A stretch of DNA of 64,000 nucleotides from Glycomyces sp. NRRL B-16210 (GCF_000719515.1 NZ_JOGR01000013.1:226993-290992); one strand, 5' to 3'; positions 53,932 through 63,125 are shown, counted from the first letter of the stretch. Notes: generated by a model from the letters alone, not told the origin. Translations and numbers: made by a program.

Positions 53932-54917
53932 ACCGCGGTTTCCCTCACGGTCGGTTCGGGCTCGACGATCCGGTCGCCCTCGCGTTCGCCGTGGATCTCG
54001 TAATGCAGCGGCACGGCCTCGGCGCTCGGCTCGCGCCTGCGCAGGCTGAACGGCACCGCCACGACCGCCACCCACAGCACCCCGGCCCCCAGCATGTGCA
54101 TCCCCACCAGCAGCTCCGGCAGGTCCATGTAGTACTGCGTGTACCCGATGACCCCTTGCAGCAGCTCCACGACCAGCAGCGTGTACGCCACCCGCTTGGC
54201 CGACTCCGGGGCCTTCACCGCGTGCAGCGCCGCGATCAGCGCCACCGTCATCCCCACCAGCAGCCACACCAGGTCCGCGTGGAACTGCGACATCAACGCC
54301 GGGTCCATGCCGTTGCGCGGCGTCTCCGCGTCGCCCGCGTGCGGGCCCGACCCGGTCACCACCACGCCCAGCACGATCACCGCGAACGCGACGCCCACCA
54401 GGCCCCGGCTCAGCAGCGTCACCGCGCGCGGCACCAGCGGCACCACCGCCCCGTCCGGCTCGCCCGCGCGCACGTACAGCGCGACCGAGATCGCCACGAG
54501 CGGGATCGACGCCAGGAAGTGCAGGCCCACCACCCACGGGTTCAGGTTCGTCCACACCGTGATCCCGCCGATGACCGCCTGCACCGGGACGTACAGCATC
54601 CCCAGTACCGCCAGCCGCACCAGCGACCTTCGCCGCGGCACCCGCAGCCACGCCGCCGCCAGCGCCCCGAGCGCCACCGCGACCAGCACGAACGTCAACA
54701 CCCGGTTGCCGAACTCGATCACCCCGAAGATCCCCATCTCAGGGGTCGTCACCAGGGAGTCGGCCGTGCACTTGGGCCATTCGGGGCAGCCCAGCCCGGA
54801 CTCGGTCAGGCGCACCGCGCCGCCGGTCACGATGATGCCGACGTTCGCGATCACGCAAGCCAGCGCCCATCTGCGAATCGCCTTGGGCCGACCGAACCAC
54901 CGCTGCAACAGCTCCAC
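53928..54917 (-). CDS. ctaA: heme A synthase (COX15/CtaA)
   Basis: Eight-span membrane enzyme oxidising heme O to heme A for aa3-type cytochrome oxidase. The 329-residue protein has the conserved first loop GGAVRLTESGLGCPEWPKC with its cysteine pair, glutamate in IEFGNRVLT, the heme-ligand histidine region WVVGLHFLASIP, and second-half histidines in QFHADLVW and GMHMLGAG. GTG 54917 is the start. Divergent from sufR with a shared region holding an iron-box-like site. Confidence 0.95.
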   Translation of the reverse strand: MELLQRWFGRPKAIRRWALACVIANVGIIVTGGAVRLTESGLGCPEWPKCTADSLVTTPEMGIFGVIEFGNRVLTFVLVAVALGALAAAWLRVPRRRSLVRLAVLGMLYVPVQAVIGGITVWTNLNPWVVGLHFLASIPLVAISVALYVRAGEPDGAVVPLVPRAVTLLSRGLVGVAFAVIVLGVVVTGSGPHAGDAETPRNGMDPALMSQFHADLVWLLVGMTVALIAALHAVKAPESAKRVAYTLLVVELLQGVIGYTQYYMDLPELLVGMHMLGAGVLWVAVVAVPFSLRRREPSAEAVPLHYEIHGEREGDRIVEPEPTVRETAV

Positions 54918-54995
54918 GGCGCGAATCTAACCTTGGACCCGCCCCGCGGCTCGGGCCGGGTCCGCCGATGTGGGCTGCGCGGTTCCGGCGCCTTG

Positions 54996-55014
54996 TGAGG
55001 TTAGGCAACCCTGC
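54996..55014. promoter_or_regulatory. candidate iron box (IdeR/DmdR type) between ctaA and sufR
   Basis: TGAGGTTAGGCAACCCTGC matches the actinobacterial IdeR/DmdR consensus TTAGGTTAGGCTAACCTAA at 14 of 19 positions, with an intact GGTTAGGC core. It lies 79 bases before ctaA and 62 before sufR. TAACAT at 55063-55068 may be the sufR -10. Confidence 0.5.
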
Positions 55015-55075
55015 GTGCCCCGTCTCACCACCAGGCATCTCGACGGTCCCCTGCGAATTAAGTAACATTTATCTT

Positions 55076-55834
55076 GTGGAAATGGTGACGAGGGCGGCCA
55101 GCCACTCGACGGACGGGGACACCCGCCGCCGGGTGACCAGGCTGCTGCTCGAAGGCGGCCACGCCACGGCCGCCGTCCTGGCCCGCTCCCTCGGCATCAC
55201 CGCCACCGCCACCCGCCGCCATCTCGACGCGATGGAGGCCGAGGGCCTGGTCGAGACCCGCGTGGTCAAGACCGCCGGCCGCGGCCGACCGGCCAGGAGC
55301 TACCAGCTCACGCCGGCCGCCCGCACCGGACTCGGCCACACGTACGACGACCTCGCGATGGAGGCCCTGCGCTGGATCCGCCGGTTCGAAGGCGAGGACG
55401 CCATAGGCGGCTTCGCCGCCGAGCAGGTCGCGCGACTGGAGGCCCGCTGCCGGGCCGCCATGGACGCGGTCGACTCGGACGACCCGATGGCCCGCGCGCA
55501 GGCGCTGGCGACCGCCATGTCCGGGGAGGGCTACGCCGCCACGGCGTCGGTCATCGCCTCGGGCGGGCAGATCTGCCAGCACCACTGCCCGGTGGCGGGC
55601 GTGGCCGCGGAGTTCCCGCAGCTGTGCGAGGCGGAGACGCGGGTGATCAGCCGCCTGCTGGGCGTCCACGTCCAGCGGCTGGCCACGATCGCCAACGGGG
55701 ACGGGGTGTGCACCACCCACGTTCCCGGCACCAGCCGCGGCCGCAGGGCCGCGGGCACCGACGGAGCAGGCGGCGGCCCGGTGCCGCTGCCCGACCCCGA
55801 ACGGCAGACCGACAACCCGACAGGTCAAAGGTGA
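55076..55834 (+). CDS. sufR: iron-sulfur-sensing repressor SufR
   Basis: DeoR/ArsR-like helix-turn-helix repressor with a C-terminal [Fe-S]-binding domain, controlling the suf operon that follows. HTH: TRRRVTRLLLEGGHATAAVLARSLGITATATRRHLDAMEAEGLVETR. Cluster ligands are in CQHHCPVAGVAAEFPQLCEAET and a further Cys in GDGVCTTHVPG. GTG 55076 is taken since TAACAT (55063-55068) seven bases before it suggests a leaderless mRNA; ATG 55082 is equally possible. sufB starts eight bases after its stop. The C-terminal tail (GAGGGPVPLPDPERQ) is low-complexity. Confidence 0.93.
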   Translation: MEMVTRAASHSTDGDTRRRVTRLLLEGGHATAAVLARSLGITATATRRHLDAMEAEGLVETRVVKTAGRGRPARSYQLTPAARTGLGHTYDDLAMEALRWIRRFEGEDAIGGFAAEQVARLEARCRAAMDAVDSDDPMARAQALATAMSGEGYAATASVIASGGQICQHHCPVAGVAAEFPQLCEAETRVISRLLGVHVQRLATIANGDGVCTTHVPGTSRGRRAAGTDGAGGGPVPLPDPERQTDNPTGQR

Positions 55835-55842
55835 GACTTGAG

Positions 55843-57276
55843 ATGACCGACACGCAGAAGAGCGAACCGCTGAGCCAAGAGGAGGCCTTGGCCTCCCTGG
55901 AGCGGTACGAGTACGGCTGGGCCGACTCCGACGCCGCCGGGGCCAACGCGCGGCGCGGGCTGACCGAGGAGGTCGTCCGCGACATCTCCGCGCGCAAGGG
56001 CGAACCCGAGTGGATGCTCGACCTGCGCCTGAAGGGCCTCAAACTCTTCGGCCGCAAGCCGATGCCGAACTGGGGCGCCGACCTGTCGGGCATCGACTTC
56101 GACAACATCAAGTACTACGTCGAGGCCTCCGAGAAGCAGGCCGAGTCCTGGGAGGACCTGCCCGAGGACATCAAGAAGACCTACGACAAGCTGGGCATCC
56201 CCGAGGCCGAGCGCCAGCAGCTCGTCTCCGGCGTGGCCGCCCAGTACGAGTCGACGGTGCTCTACCACTCCATCCGCGAGGACCTGGAGCAGCAGGGCGT
56301 CATCTTCATGGACACCGACACCGGCCTCAAGGAGCACCCCGAGCTCTTCAAGGAGTACTTCGGCACGGTGATCCCGGTCGGCGACAACAAGTTCGCCGCG
56401 CTCAACACCTCCGTGTGGTCGGGCGGCTCGTTCATCTACGTGCCCAAGGGCGTCCACGTCGACATCCCGCTCCAGGCCTACTTCCGGATCAACACCGAGA
56501 ACATGGGCCAGTTCGAGCGCACGCTCATCATCGCCGACGAGGGCTCGTTCGTGCACTACATCGAGGGCTGCACCGCCCCGGTGTACTCCTCGGACTCGCT
56601 GCACTCGGCCGTGGTCGAGATCGTGGTCAAGAAGGACGCCCGCGTCCGGTACACGACCATCCAGAACTGGTCGAACAACGTCTACAACCTGGTCACCAAG
56701 CGGGCGATCGCCGAGCAGGGCGCGACCATGGAATGGGTCGACGGCAACCTCGGCTCCAAGGTCACCATGAAGTACCCGGCCGTGGTCATGACCGGCGAGC
56801 ACGCCAAGGGCGAGGTCCTGTCGGTCGCCATGGCCGGCGCCGGCCAGCACCAGGACACCGGCGCGAAGATGACCCACGCCGCGCCGCACACCTCCTCGAC
56901 GATCGTCTCCAAGTCGATCTCCCGGGGCGGGGGCCGCACCTCCTACCGCGGCCTGGTGAAGGTCGACGACGGCTCGCACCACGCCAAGTCCACCGTCAAG
57001 TGCGACGCGCTGCTGGTCGACACCATCTCGCGCTCGGACACCTACCCGTACGTCGACATCCGCGAGGACGACGTCGACATGGGCCACGAGGCGACGGTCT
57101 CCAAGATCGGCGAGGACCAGATGTTCTACCTCATGAGCCGGGGCCTGACCGAGGACGAGGCGGCCGCGATGATCGTCCGCGGCTTCATCGAGCCCATCGC
57201 CAAGGAACTCCCCATGGAGTACGCCCTCGAGCTCAACCGCCTGATCGAGCTCCAAATGGAAGGCGCGGTCGGTTAA
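55843..57276 (+). CDS. sufB: Fe-S cluster assembly protein SufB
   Basis: Scaffold subunit of the SufBC2D complex on which Fe-S clusters form. 477 residues starting MTDTQKSEPLSQEEALASLERYEYGWADSD. Conserved SufB blocks: YESTVLYHS, NTSVWSGGSFIYVPKGVHVDIPLQAYFRINTENMGQFERTLIIADEGS, VHYIEGCTAP (core cysteine), and SISRGGGRTSYRG with C-terminal EDQMFYLMSRGL. No intein is present, unlike some actinobacterial SufB proteins. First structural gene of the operon. Confidence 0.98.
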   Translation: MTDTQKSEPLSQEEALASLERYEYGWADSDAAGANARRGLTEEVVRDISARKGEPEWMLDLRLKGLKLFGRKPMPNWGADLSGIDFDNIKYYVEASEKQAESWEDLPEDIKKTYDKLGIPEAERQQLVSGVAAQYESTVLYHSIREDLEQQGVIFMDTDTGLKEHPELFKEYFGTVIPVGDNKFAALNTSVWSGGSFIYVPKGVHVDIPLQAYFRINTENMGQFERTLIIADEGSFVHYIEGCTAPVYSSDSLHSAVVEIVVKKDARVRYTTIQNWSNNVYNLVTKRAIAEQGATMEWVDGNLGSKVTMKYPAVVMTGEHAKGEVLSVAMAGAGQHQDTGAKMTHAAPHTSSTIVSKSISRGGGRTSYRGLVKVDDGSHHAKSTVKCDALLVDTISRSDTYPYVDIREDDVDMGHEATVSKIGEDQMFYLMSRGLTEDEAAAMIVRGFIEPIAKELPMEYALELNRLIELQMEGAVG

Positions 57277-57312
57277 CCGACCCACGGCCCGGACTAGGAA
57301 ACCAGAGATTTC

Positions 57313-58491
57313 ATGAGCATCGAATTGGCGACATCCGCCAAGCCGCACACCCACGGCGCCGGCGAGGTGCCCCCGAAGACCAAGTCGCAGCTGCTGCGCT
57401 CGTTCGAGCCCGCGGACTTCCCGGCCCTCACCGGCCGGGAGGAGGACTGGCGCTTCACGCCGATCAAGCGCCTCGCCGGCCTCGACAGTGAAGGCACCGC
57501 GCCCGCGGTCAAGGCCGCCCAGTACGCCATCCGCAGCCTGCCCGAAGGCGTCAGCGCCGAAGCGGTCGGCAAGGACGACGAGCGCCTGGGATCGATCCTG
57601 ACGCCCTTCGACCGGCCCAGCGCCGTCGCCTGGGCCAACAGCGAGAAGGCCCTGCTCGTCGCCGTCGCGCCCGAGGCGGCCGTGGCCGAACCGGTCTGGA
57701 TCGACGTCACCGGCGGCGGCCTCGACGGCGCCACCTGGGCCCACACCTACCTCGAGGTCGGCCACCACGCCGACGTCACCGTCATCGTGCGCCACACCGG
57801 CCAGGCCCGCCTCGGCGACAACGTGGAGATCTCGGTCGGCGACGGCGCGCACCTGCGCCTGGTCGTCGTGGCCGAATGGGACCGCGAGTCCACCCACGTC
57901 GAGCACCAGAAGGCCCGCCTCGGCAAGGACGCCAAGCTCGACCACATCGCCGTCACGCTCGGCGGCGACCTGGTCCGCCAGTACCTGTCGATCGACTACG
58001 CCGGGCGCGGCGGCTCCGTGGACGCCCTCGGGCTCTACTTCGCCGACGCCGGCCAGCACCTGGAGCAGCGCCAGCTCGTGGACCACTCGGTCCCCGACTG
58101 CCGCTCGAACGTGAACTACCGCGGCGCCCTCCAGGGCGCGACCGCGCACACCGTCTGGGTCGGTGACGTCCTCATCCAGGACAAGGCCACCGGCACCGAC
58201 ACCTACGAGATCAACCGCAACCTCGTCCTCTCCGACGGCGCCCGCGCCGACTCGGTGCCGAACCTGGAGATCGAGACCGGCGAGATCGTCGGCGCCGGAC
58301 ACGCCTCCACGACCGGCCGCTTCGACGAGGAGCACCTGTTCTACCTCCAGTCCCGCGGCATCCCCGAGCCCGAGGCCCGCCGGCTGGTCGTCAAGGGCTT
58401 CTTCAACGAGATCCTCCAGAAGGTCCCCGACGAGGCCCTGCGGGAGGAACTCACCGAACTCGTCGTCGCGCGCCTGGATGCCGGTGCCTAA
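57313..58491 (+). CDS. sufD: Fe-S cluster assembly protein SufD
   Basis: Partner of SufB in SufBC2D. 392 residues: the N-terminal helical part has EDWRFTPIKRL; the beta-helix core carries the SufD pattern LGLYFADAGQHLEQRQLVDHSVPDCRSNVNYRGALQG and the conserved ending TGRFDEEHLFYLQSRGIPEPEARRLVVKGFFNEIL. It lies 36 bases after sufB and directly abuts the Rieske gene (no intervening base). Confidence 0.97.
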   Translation: MSIELATSAKPHTHGAGEVPPKTKSQLLRSFEPADFPALTGREEDWRFTPIKRLAGLDSEGTAPAVKAAQYAIRSLPEGVSAEAVGKDDERLGSILTPFDRPSAVAWANSEKALLVAVAPEAAVAEPVWIDVTGGGLDGATWAHTYLEVGHHADVTVIVRHTGQARLGDNVEISVGDGAHLRLVVVAEWDRESTHVEHQKARLGKDAKLDHIAVTLGGDLVRQYLSIDYAGRGGSVDALGLYFADAGQHLEQRQLVDHSVPDCRSNVNYRGALQGATAHTVWVGDVLIQDKATGTDTYEINRNLVLSDGARADSVPNLEIETGEIVGAGHASTTGRFDEEHLFYLQSRGIPEPEARRLVVKGFFNEILQKVPDEALREELTELVVARLDAGA

Positions 58492-58830
58492 ATGACCGAC
58501 CAGGACTTCCTGCGCGTGTGCGCGCTCGGCGACCTGCCCGATGCCGAGCCCGTCGCGGCCGACATCCACGGCACGTCGATCGTGCTCGTGCGCAAGGGCG
58601 AAGAGGTGTTCGCCCTCTACGACGAGTGCTCCCACGCCGCCGTGGCGCTCTCCGAGGGCGACGTCGACGACTGCTCGATCGAATGCTGGCTCCACGGGTC
58701 GAGCTTCGACCTGCGCACCGGCAAGCCGTCCGGACCGCCCGCCACGGTCGCGGTCCCGACCTACCCGATCGAACTGCGCGACGGCGACGTCTACCTCAGC
58801 CTGAAACCCAAGACCACCGAAAACGCCTGA
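58492..58830 (+). CDS. Rieske-type [2Fe-2S] ferredoxin in suf operon
   Basis: Small non-heme dioxygenase-type ferredoxin of 112 residues. Rieske ligands: C-S-H in DECSHAAVALSEG and C-W-L-H in IECWLHGSSFDLRTGKPSGPPA. It is a regular member of actinobacterial suf operons, between sufD and sufC, and may donate electrons during cluster assembly; that role is inferred from position. The start codon follows the sufD stop with no gap. Confidence 0.95.
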   Translation: MTDQDFLRVCALGDLPDAEPVAADIHGTSIVLVRKGEEVFALYDECSHAAVALSEGDVDDCSIECWLHGSSFDLRTGKPSGPPATVAVPTYPIELRDGDVYLSLKPKTTENA

Positions 58831-58841
58831 AGGAATCTGCA

Positions 58842-59600
58842 ATGAGCAAGCTCGAAATCCGCGACCTGCACGTCTCGGTCAACACCGAAGAGGGCGCCAA
58901 GCCGATCCTGCACGGCGTCGACCTGACCATCAGCTCCGGCGAGACCCACGCCGTCATGGGCCCCAACGGCTCCGGCAAGTCGACCCTCGCCTACTCGCTG
59001 GCCGGGCACCCGAAGTACGAGATCACCGGCGGCACCGTCCTGCTCGACGGCGAGGACGTGCTGGAGATGAGCGTCGACGAGCGCGCTCGCGCCGGCCTCT
59101 TCCTCGCCATGCAGTACCCCGTCGAGGTCCCCGGCGTCAGCGTCTCGAACTTCCTGCGCACCGCCAAGACCGCCATCGACGGCGAGGCCCCCAAGATCCG
59201 CACCTGGATGAAGGACCTCAAGGGCGCCATGGCCGATCTCAAGATGGACGAGGCCTTCGTCAACCGCAACGTCAACGAGGGCTTCTCCGGCGGCGAGAAG
59301 AAGCGCCACGAGATCCTCCAGATGGAGCTGCTCAAGCCCAAGTTCGCGATCCTCGACGAGACCGACTCCGGCCTCGACGTCGACGCCCTGCGCACCGTCT
59401 CCGAGGGCATCAACCACGCCAAGTCCACCAGCGAATCGGGCATCCTGCTCATCACGCACTACACGCGCATCCTGCGGTACGTGAAGCCCGACTTCGTCCA
59501 CGTCTTCGTCGACGGCCGGATCGCCGAAGAGGGCGGGCCCGAACTCGCCGACAAGCTCGAAGCCGAGGGCTACGAGTCCTACGTCGGCCAGAAGGCCTAG
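58842..59600 (+). CDS. sufC: Fe-S cluster assembly ATPase SufC
   Basis: ABC-type ATPase of the SufBC2D complex, 252 residues. Walker A GPNGSGKST, the family-specific FLAMQYPVEVPGVSVSNFLR, the ABC signature FSGGEKKRHEI, Walker B FAILDETDSGLDVDAL and the switch histidine in LLITHYTRIL. ATG 58842 has AAGGAA just upstream. Cytoplasmic, not a transporter. Confidence 0.98.
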   Translation: MSKLEIRDLHVSVNTEEGAKPILHGVDLTISSGETHAVMGPNGSGKSTLAYSLAGHPKYEITGGTVLLDGEDVLEMSVDERARAGLFLAMQYPVEVPGVSVSNFLRTAKTAIDGEAPKIRTWMKDLKGAMADLKMDEAFVNRNVNEGFSGGEKKRHEILQMELLKPKFAILDETDSGLDVDALRTVSEGINHAKSTSESGILLITHYTRILRYVKPDFVHVFVDGRIAEEGGPELADKLEAEGYESYVGQKA

Positions 59601-59621
59601 ACCACCAGGAAGAAGGAGCCC

Positions 59622-60890
59622 GTGGAGGCTGTCACCAAGCTCGACGTCGAGTCGATCCGCGCCGACTTCCCGATCCTGCGACGCAGGATCGGCGACAGGC
59701 AGCTCGCCTACCTCGACTCGGCCGCCACCTCGCAGAAGCCCGTCCAGGTCGTCGAGGCCATGCGCCGCTTCACCGACCACTCGAACGCGAACATCTCGCG
59801 CTCGGTCCACACGCTCGGCGCCGAGGCCACCGAAGCGTACGAGGGCGCCCGCGCCCGCGTCGCGGCCTTCATCGGAGCCCCGAGCCCCGACGAGGTGGTG
59901 TTCACCAAGAACTCCACCGAATCGATCAACCTGCTCGCCTACGCGTTCCAGAACGCCGCGTTCGACCCGGCCGCCGACCCGCGCTTCAAGCTCGGCCCCG
60001 GCGACGAGATCGTCGTGACCGAGATGGAGCACCACGCCAACCTCGTGCCCTGGCAGCAGCTCGCCCAGCGCACCGGCGCGACGCTCAAATGGATCGGCGT
60101 CACCGACCACGGCCGCCTCGACCTCGAAAGCGTCGCCGAAGTCGTCACCGAACGCTGCAAGGTCATCTCGTTCACCCACGTGTCGAACCTGCTCGGCACC
60201 GTGAACCCGACCTCGCAGATCACCGCCCGCGCCCGCGAGGTCGGCGCACTGGTCGGCCTCGACGCCTCCCAGTCCGTGCCGCACCTGCCCGTGAACGTGG
60301 CCGAACTGGGCGTCGACTTCATCGCCTTCACCGGCCACAAGATGCTCGGCCCGACCGGCATCGGCGTCCTGTGGGCCAAGGCCGACCTCCTCGACGCCAT
60401 GCCCCCGTTCCTCACCGGCGGCTCCATGATCAAGACCGTCACCATGGAGCGCACCACGTTCGCCGACGCGCCCGCCAAGTTCGAGGCCGGCACGCCGCCG
60501 ATCGCCGAAGCGGTGGGCCTGGCCGCGGCCGTCGACTACCTCGACGAGCTCGGCATGGAGAACGTGCGCGCCCACGAGAAGGAACTCGCCGGGTACATGC
60601 TCGAGCGGTTCGAGACCGTCGACGGCCTCACCGTCGTCGGCCCCCGCGTCCCGATCGGGCGCGGCGCGACCGTCTCCTTCACCTTCGCGGACGTCCACCC
60701 GCACGACGTCGGGCAGATCCTCGACGCCGAGGGCATCGCCGTCCGCGTCGGCCACCACTGCGCCAAGCCCACCTGCGACCGCTTCGGCGTCAACGCCACC
60801 ACCCGCGCCTCGGCCTATGTCTACAACACCCGCGAGGAAATAGACCGGCTCGTGGAGGCGTTGGGCCAGGTGCGAAAGGTGTTCGGCTGA
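59622..60890 (+). CDS. sufS: cysteine desulfurase SufS
   Basis: PLP enzyme taking sulfur from cysteine for Fe-S assembly. 422 residues, group II type: cofactor Lys240 in FTGHKMLGPTGIGVLW and persulfide-forming Cys380 in RVGHHCAKPTCDRF. GTG 59622 has AGAAGGAG just upstream. The stop overlaps the sufU ATG by one base (TGATG), fitting the need for SufU as sulfur acceptor. Confidence 0.97.
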   Translation: MEAVTKLDVESIRADFPILRRRIGDRQLAYLDSAATSQKPVQVVEAMRRFTDHSNANISRSVHTLGAEATEAYEGARARVAAFIGAPSPDEVVFTKNSTESINLLAYAFQNAAFDPAADPRFKLGPGDEIVVTEMEHHANLVPWQQLAQRTGATLKWIGVTDHGRLDLESVAEVVTERCKVISFTHVSNLLGTVNPTSQITARAREVGALVGLDASQSVPHLPVNVAELGVDFIAFTGHKMLGPTGIGVLWAKADLLDAMPPFLTGGSMIKTVTMERTTFADAPAKFEAGTPPIAEAVGLAAAVDYLDELGMENVRAHEKELAGYMLERFETVDGLTVVGPRVPIGRGATVSFTFADVHPHDVGQILDAEGIAVRVGHHCAKPTCDRFGVNATTRASAYVYNTREEIDRLVEALGQVRKVFG

Positions 60891-61348
60891 TGAATCTCGA
60901 CGAGCTGTACCAGGAAGTGATCCTGGACCACTACAAGCGCCCGCGCGGCTTCGGCCTGCGCGAACCCTACGAGGGCGAGTCGCACCAGGTCAACCCGACC
61001 TGCGGCGACGAGATCACCCTCCGGGTCCACGTGGACGGCGACCGCGTCGCCGACGTCTCCTACGAGAACGTCGGCTGCTCGATCTCCAAGGCCTCCGCGT
61101 CGGTGCTGTACGAACTGGTCCACGATACGACCGTCGACGACGCGCTGGCCCGCCTCGGCGAGTTCACCGAGCTCATGAACTCCAAGGGCCAGTCCGAAGG
61201 CGACGAGGAGACCCTGGAGGACGCCGTGGCGTTCGCCGGCGTCTCGAAGTACCCGATGCGCGTCAAGTGCGCGCTCCTGGGCTGGATGGCGTTCAAGGAC
61301 GCCCTGGTCCGTGCCGAAACCGCGATCCCCGGGAGGACCGACGGATGA
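60890..61348 (+). CDS. sufU: sulfur-transfer protein SufU
   Basis: Zinc-dependent sulfurtransferase accepting persulfide sulfur from SufS. 152 residues with Cys38 in NPTCGDE, Cys63 in GCSISKAS and Cys127 in RVKCALLGW, the conserved zinc/sulfur cysteines. The IscU-like fold includes the extra insert TELMNSKGQSEGDEETLED typical of SufU. Coupled to sufS by a one-base overlap and to sufT by four (ATGA, 61345-61348). Confidence 0.97.
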   Translation: MNLDELYQEVILDHYKRPRGFGLREPYEGESHQVNPTCGDEITLRVHVDGDRVADVSYENVGCSISKASASVLYELVHDTTVDDALARLGEFTELMNSKGQSEGDEETLEDAVAFAGVSKYPMRVKCALLGWMAFKDALVRAETAIPGRTDG

Positions 61349-61683
61349 GTGACACCGTGAAGGCGAAAGAGGACGACGTCCTCGAGGCCATGAAAGACGT
61401 GGTCGACCCCGAGCTGGGCATCAACGTGGTCGACCTCGGCCTGATCTACGGGGTCCACGTGGACGAGCAGAACGTGGTCACCCTCGACATGACCCTGACC
61501 TCGGCGGCGTGCCCGCTGACGGACGTCATCGAGGACCAGTCGCGCTCGGCCCTGTGCTCGGGCCCGGAGGGCGGGCTCGCCACCGACCTGCGCATCAACT
61601 GGGTGTGGATCCCGCCGTGGGGCCCGGACAAGATCACCGACGACGGCCGCGACCAGTTGCGGGCCCTTGGCTTCAACGTCTAA
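61345..61683 (+). CDS. sufT: Fe-S maturation factor SufT (MIP18/DUF59)
   Basis: 112-residue DUF59 protein helping to mature Fe-S proteins. Landmarks: MKDVVDPELGINVVDLGLIYGV, MTLTSAACPLTDVI with the reactive cysteine, and VWIPPWGPDKITDDGRDQL. Last suf gene; overlaps sufU by four bases and the next gene by 17 bases. Confidence 0.96.
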   Translation: MSDTVKAKEDDVLEAMKDVVDPELGINVVDLGLIYGVHVDEQNVVTLDMTLTSAACPLTDVIEDQSRSALCSGPEGGLATDLRINWVWIPPWGPDKITDDGRDQLRALGFNV

Positions 61684-62332
61684 GGTCCGCCCCGCCTTCG
61701 GCGGCGGCCGCATCGTCGAGGTCGAGCCCGAGCGGCTCCCGAAGTGGGTCGCGAACTTCGCCGCCCGCAACGGCGGCATCGCGGGCCACCGCGCCGGAGA
61801 CGACGCGTGGACGATCGAATCGAACGAAGGCTTGTCGGCCAGTGTCCGCTGGACACTGGCCGGCGGTCTGCCCGCCGGATGGCTCCTGGACGACGATCCG
61901 CAGACGGCCGCCGAGCACCTGCGCGACTACGCGCTCGAACCCCGCCGCATCGCGGTCCTCTTGGCCCGCAAGGGCGCTTATTCAGTGGGGATCGTCGAAG
62001 ACGGCAAGGTCACCGTCTCCAAGACCGACACCGCCTATGTGCAAGGCAAGACCAAGGCGGGCGGGCAGTCCCAGCAGCGCTTCGCAAGACGCCGAGACGG
62101 CCAGGCGAAGGCAGCCGAGAAACGCGCCCGAGAGGCGACCTATGCAGTCCTCGGCAACGCCGAGTTCGATGTGCTTGTCACCGGGGGCCCGGTAGAAGGC
62201 ATCCTCGAAGACCCCCGACTCGCGAAGCTCAAACAAACAGTCCACTTCGGCGACATAGCCGAGCCGAAACGGGCTCTGCTCACCCAAACCGCCTATCGGG
62301 CAATAGGTTTCACAGTGACTCTCACTGGGTAG
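61667..62332 (+). CDS. acVLRF1 family peptidyl-tRNA hydrolase (ribosome rescue)
   Basis: 221-residue protein of the actinobacterial Vms1-like release-factor-1 family, which frees nascent chains from stalled or split ribosomes. The catalytic loop is KAGGQSQQRFARRRDGQ, carrying the GxxQ glutamine typical of eRF1/Vms1-like hydrolases, followed by the helical KAAEKRAREATYAV segment and a VTGGP loop. No ATG or GTG occurs near the N-terminus; TTG 61667, overlapping sufT by 17 bases, is the only start giving MASTSKVRPAFGGGRIVEVEPERLP. Likely co-transcribed with suf. Confidence 0.85.
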   Translation: MASTSKVRPAFGGGRIVEVEPERLPKWVANFAARNGGIAGHRAGDDAWTIESNEGLSASVRWTLAGGLPAGWLLDDDPQTAAEHLRDYALEPRRIAVLLARKGAYSVGIVEDGKVTVSKTDTAYVQGKTKAGGQSQQRFARRRDGQAKAAEKRAREATYAVLGNAEFDVLVTGGPVEGILEDPRLAKLKQTVHFGDIAEPKRALLTQTAYRAIGFTVTLTG

Positions 62333-62416
62333 AGGCTCCGGTGGACCGCGCCTTGGGTACCGAAATGGTGATGCGAGATTAGGCGGGTGCATTGTCGGGT
62401 CGGGGACTGTGCCGGG

Positions 62417-63125
62417 TTGCGGTTCAGGCGGTCAGCGACAGAACAGGGCTCACAGCGATGATGCGAATACGGGTGCGCCGCCGCGGAAGGGTTCTGTTTC
62501 CGATTGCGGTACAAGACATCGGCGACGGAAGTGGCGCAGGGATAGCCTGTGGTGGGTTGCCGAGGCCAGGTCCGGTTTCGGTCGAGGCTCAGGCAGTCAG
62601 CGACGGAGCAAGGCGTGGGATTCCCGGTGGTCCGCTACCGGAGCGAGGGCCGTCTTGGACCGCGGTTCAAACCAGCACCGACAGCACCGCCACACGAATC
62701 CCGAGCGCCCACAGCCGAAGCAAGGCCGATCTGCGGTCGCGGTTCAGACAGTCAGCGACGGAACAGCGCCGCGATACCCGAGGGTTCGTCAGGCAGCGAC
62801 GGAGCGGCCGCCGGAAGGGTCGTGTTGTGCTGCCGGGGCCGGGTCGTGCTCGAAAAGCGGTACAAGCCATCAGCGACGGAAGCGACGCGGAGATGGCCTG
62901 CGGTGCGTTGCCGAGGCTGGGTCAGGTTGCGGCCGAGGTCCAGGCAGGCTGCGGCGAAGCGGCGGCGCGGCGCTGAAGGTTCGCCTCCGCAGCGCGGTCG
63001 TCTTCGGTCGTGGCGCTGGCGCTGGCGCTCGGCGGGAACCGGAGTCGGTGGAGGGCTGATGCGGTGCTGTTGAGGCCAGGATCGTGTCGGTTGCGGTACA
63101 ACCTGGCGGCGACGGAGCAGCCGCC
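62417..63125. repeat. degenerate direct-repeat cluster
   Basis: About eight imperfect copies of a core near GCGGTTCAGGCAGTCAGCGA followed by CGGAACAG, starting near 62418, 62504, 62583, 62661, 62738, 62857, 62932 and 63092. Neighbours 2-5 are about 78 bases apart, equal to 26 codons, yet the frame shifts between copies, so a repeat protein is not supported. A longer block at 62490-62620 resembles 62813-62960. No gene is seen here. Confidence 0.6.

Noticed and set aside
55843..57276. Intein in SufB
   Set aside because: Length and continuous conserved blocks show an uninterrupted protein.
62417..63125. CRISPR array
   Set aside because: Repeats are diverged and unevenly spaced, spacers are related to each other, and no cas genes are present.
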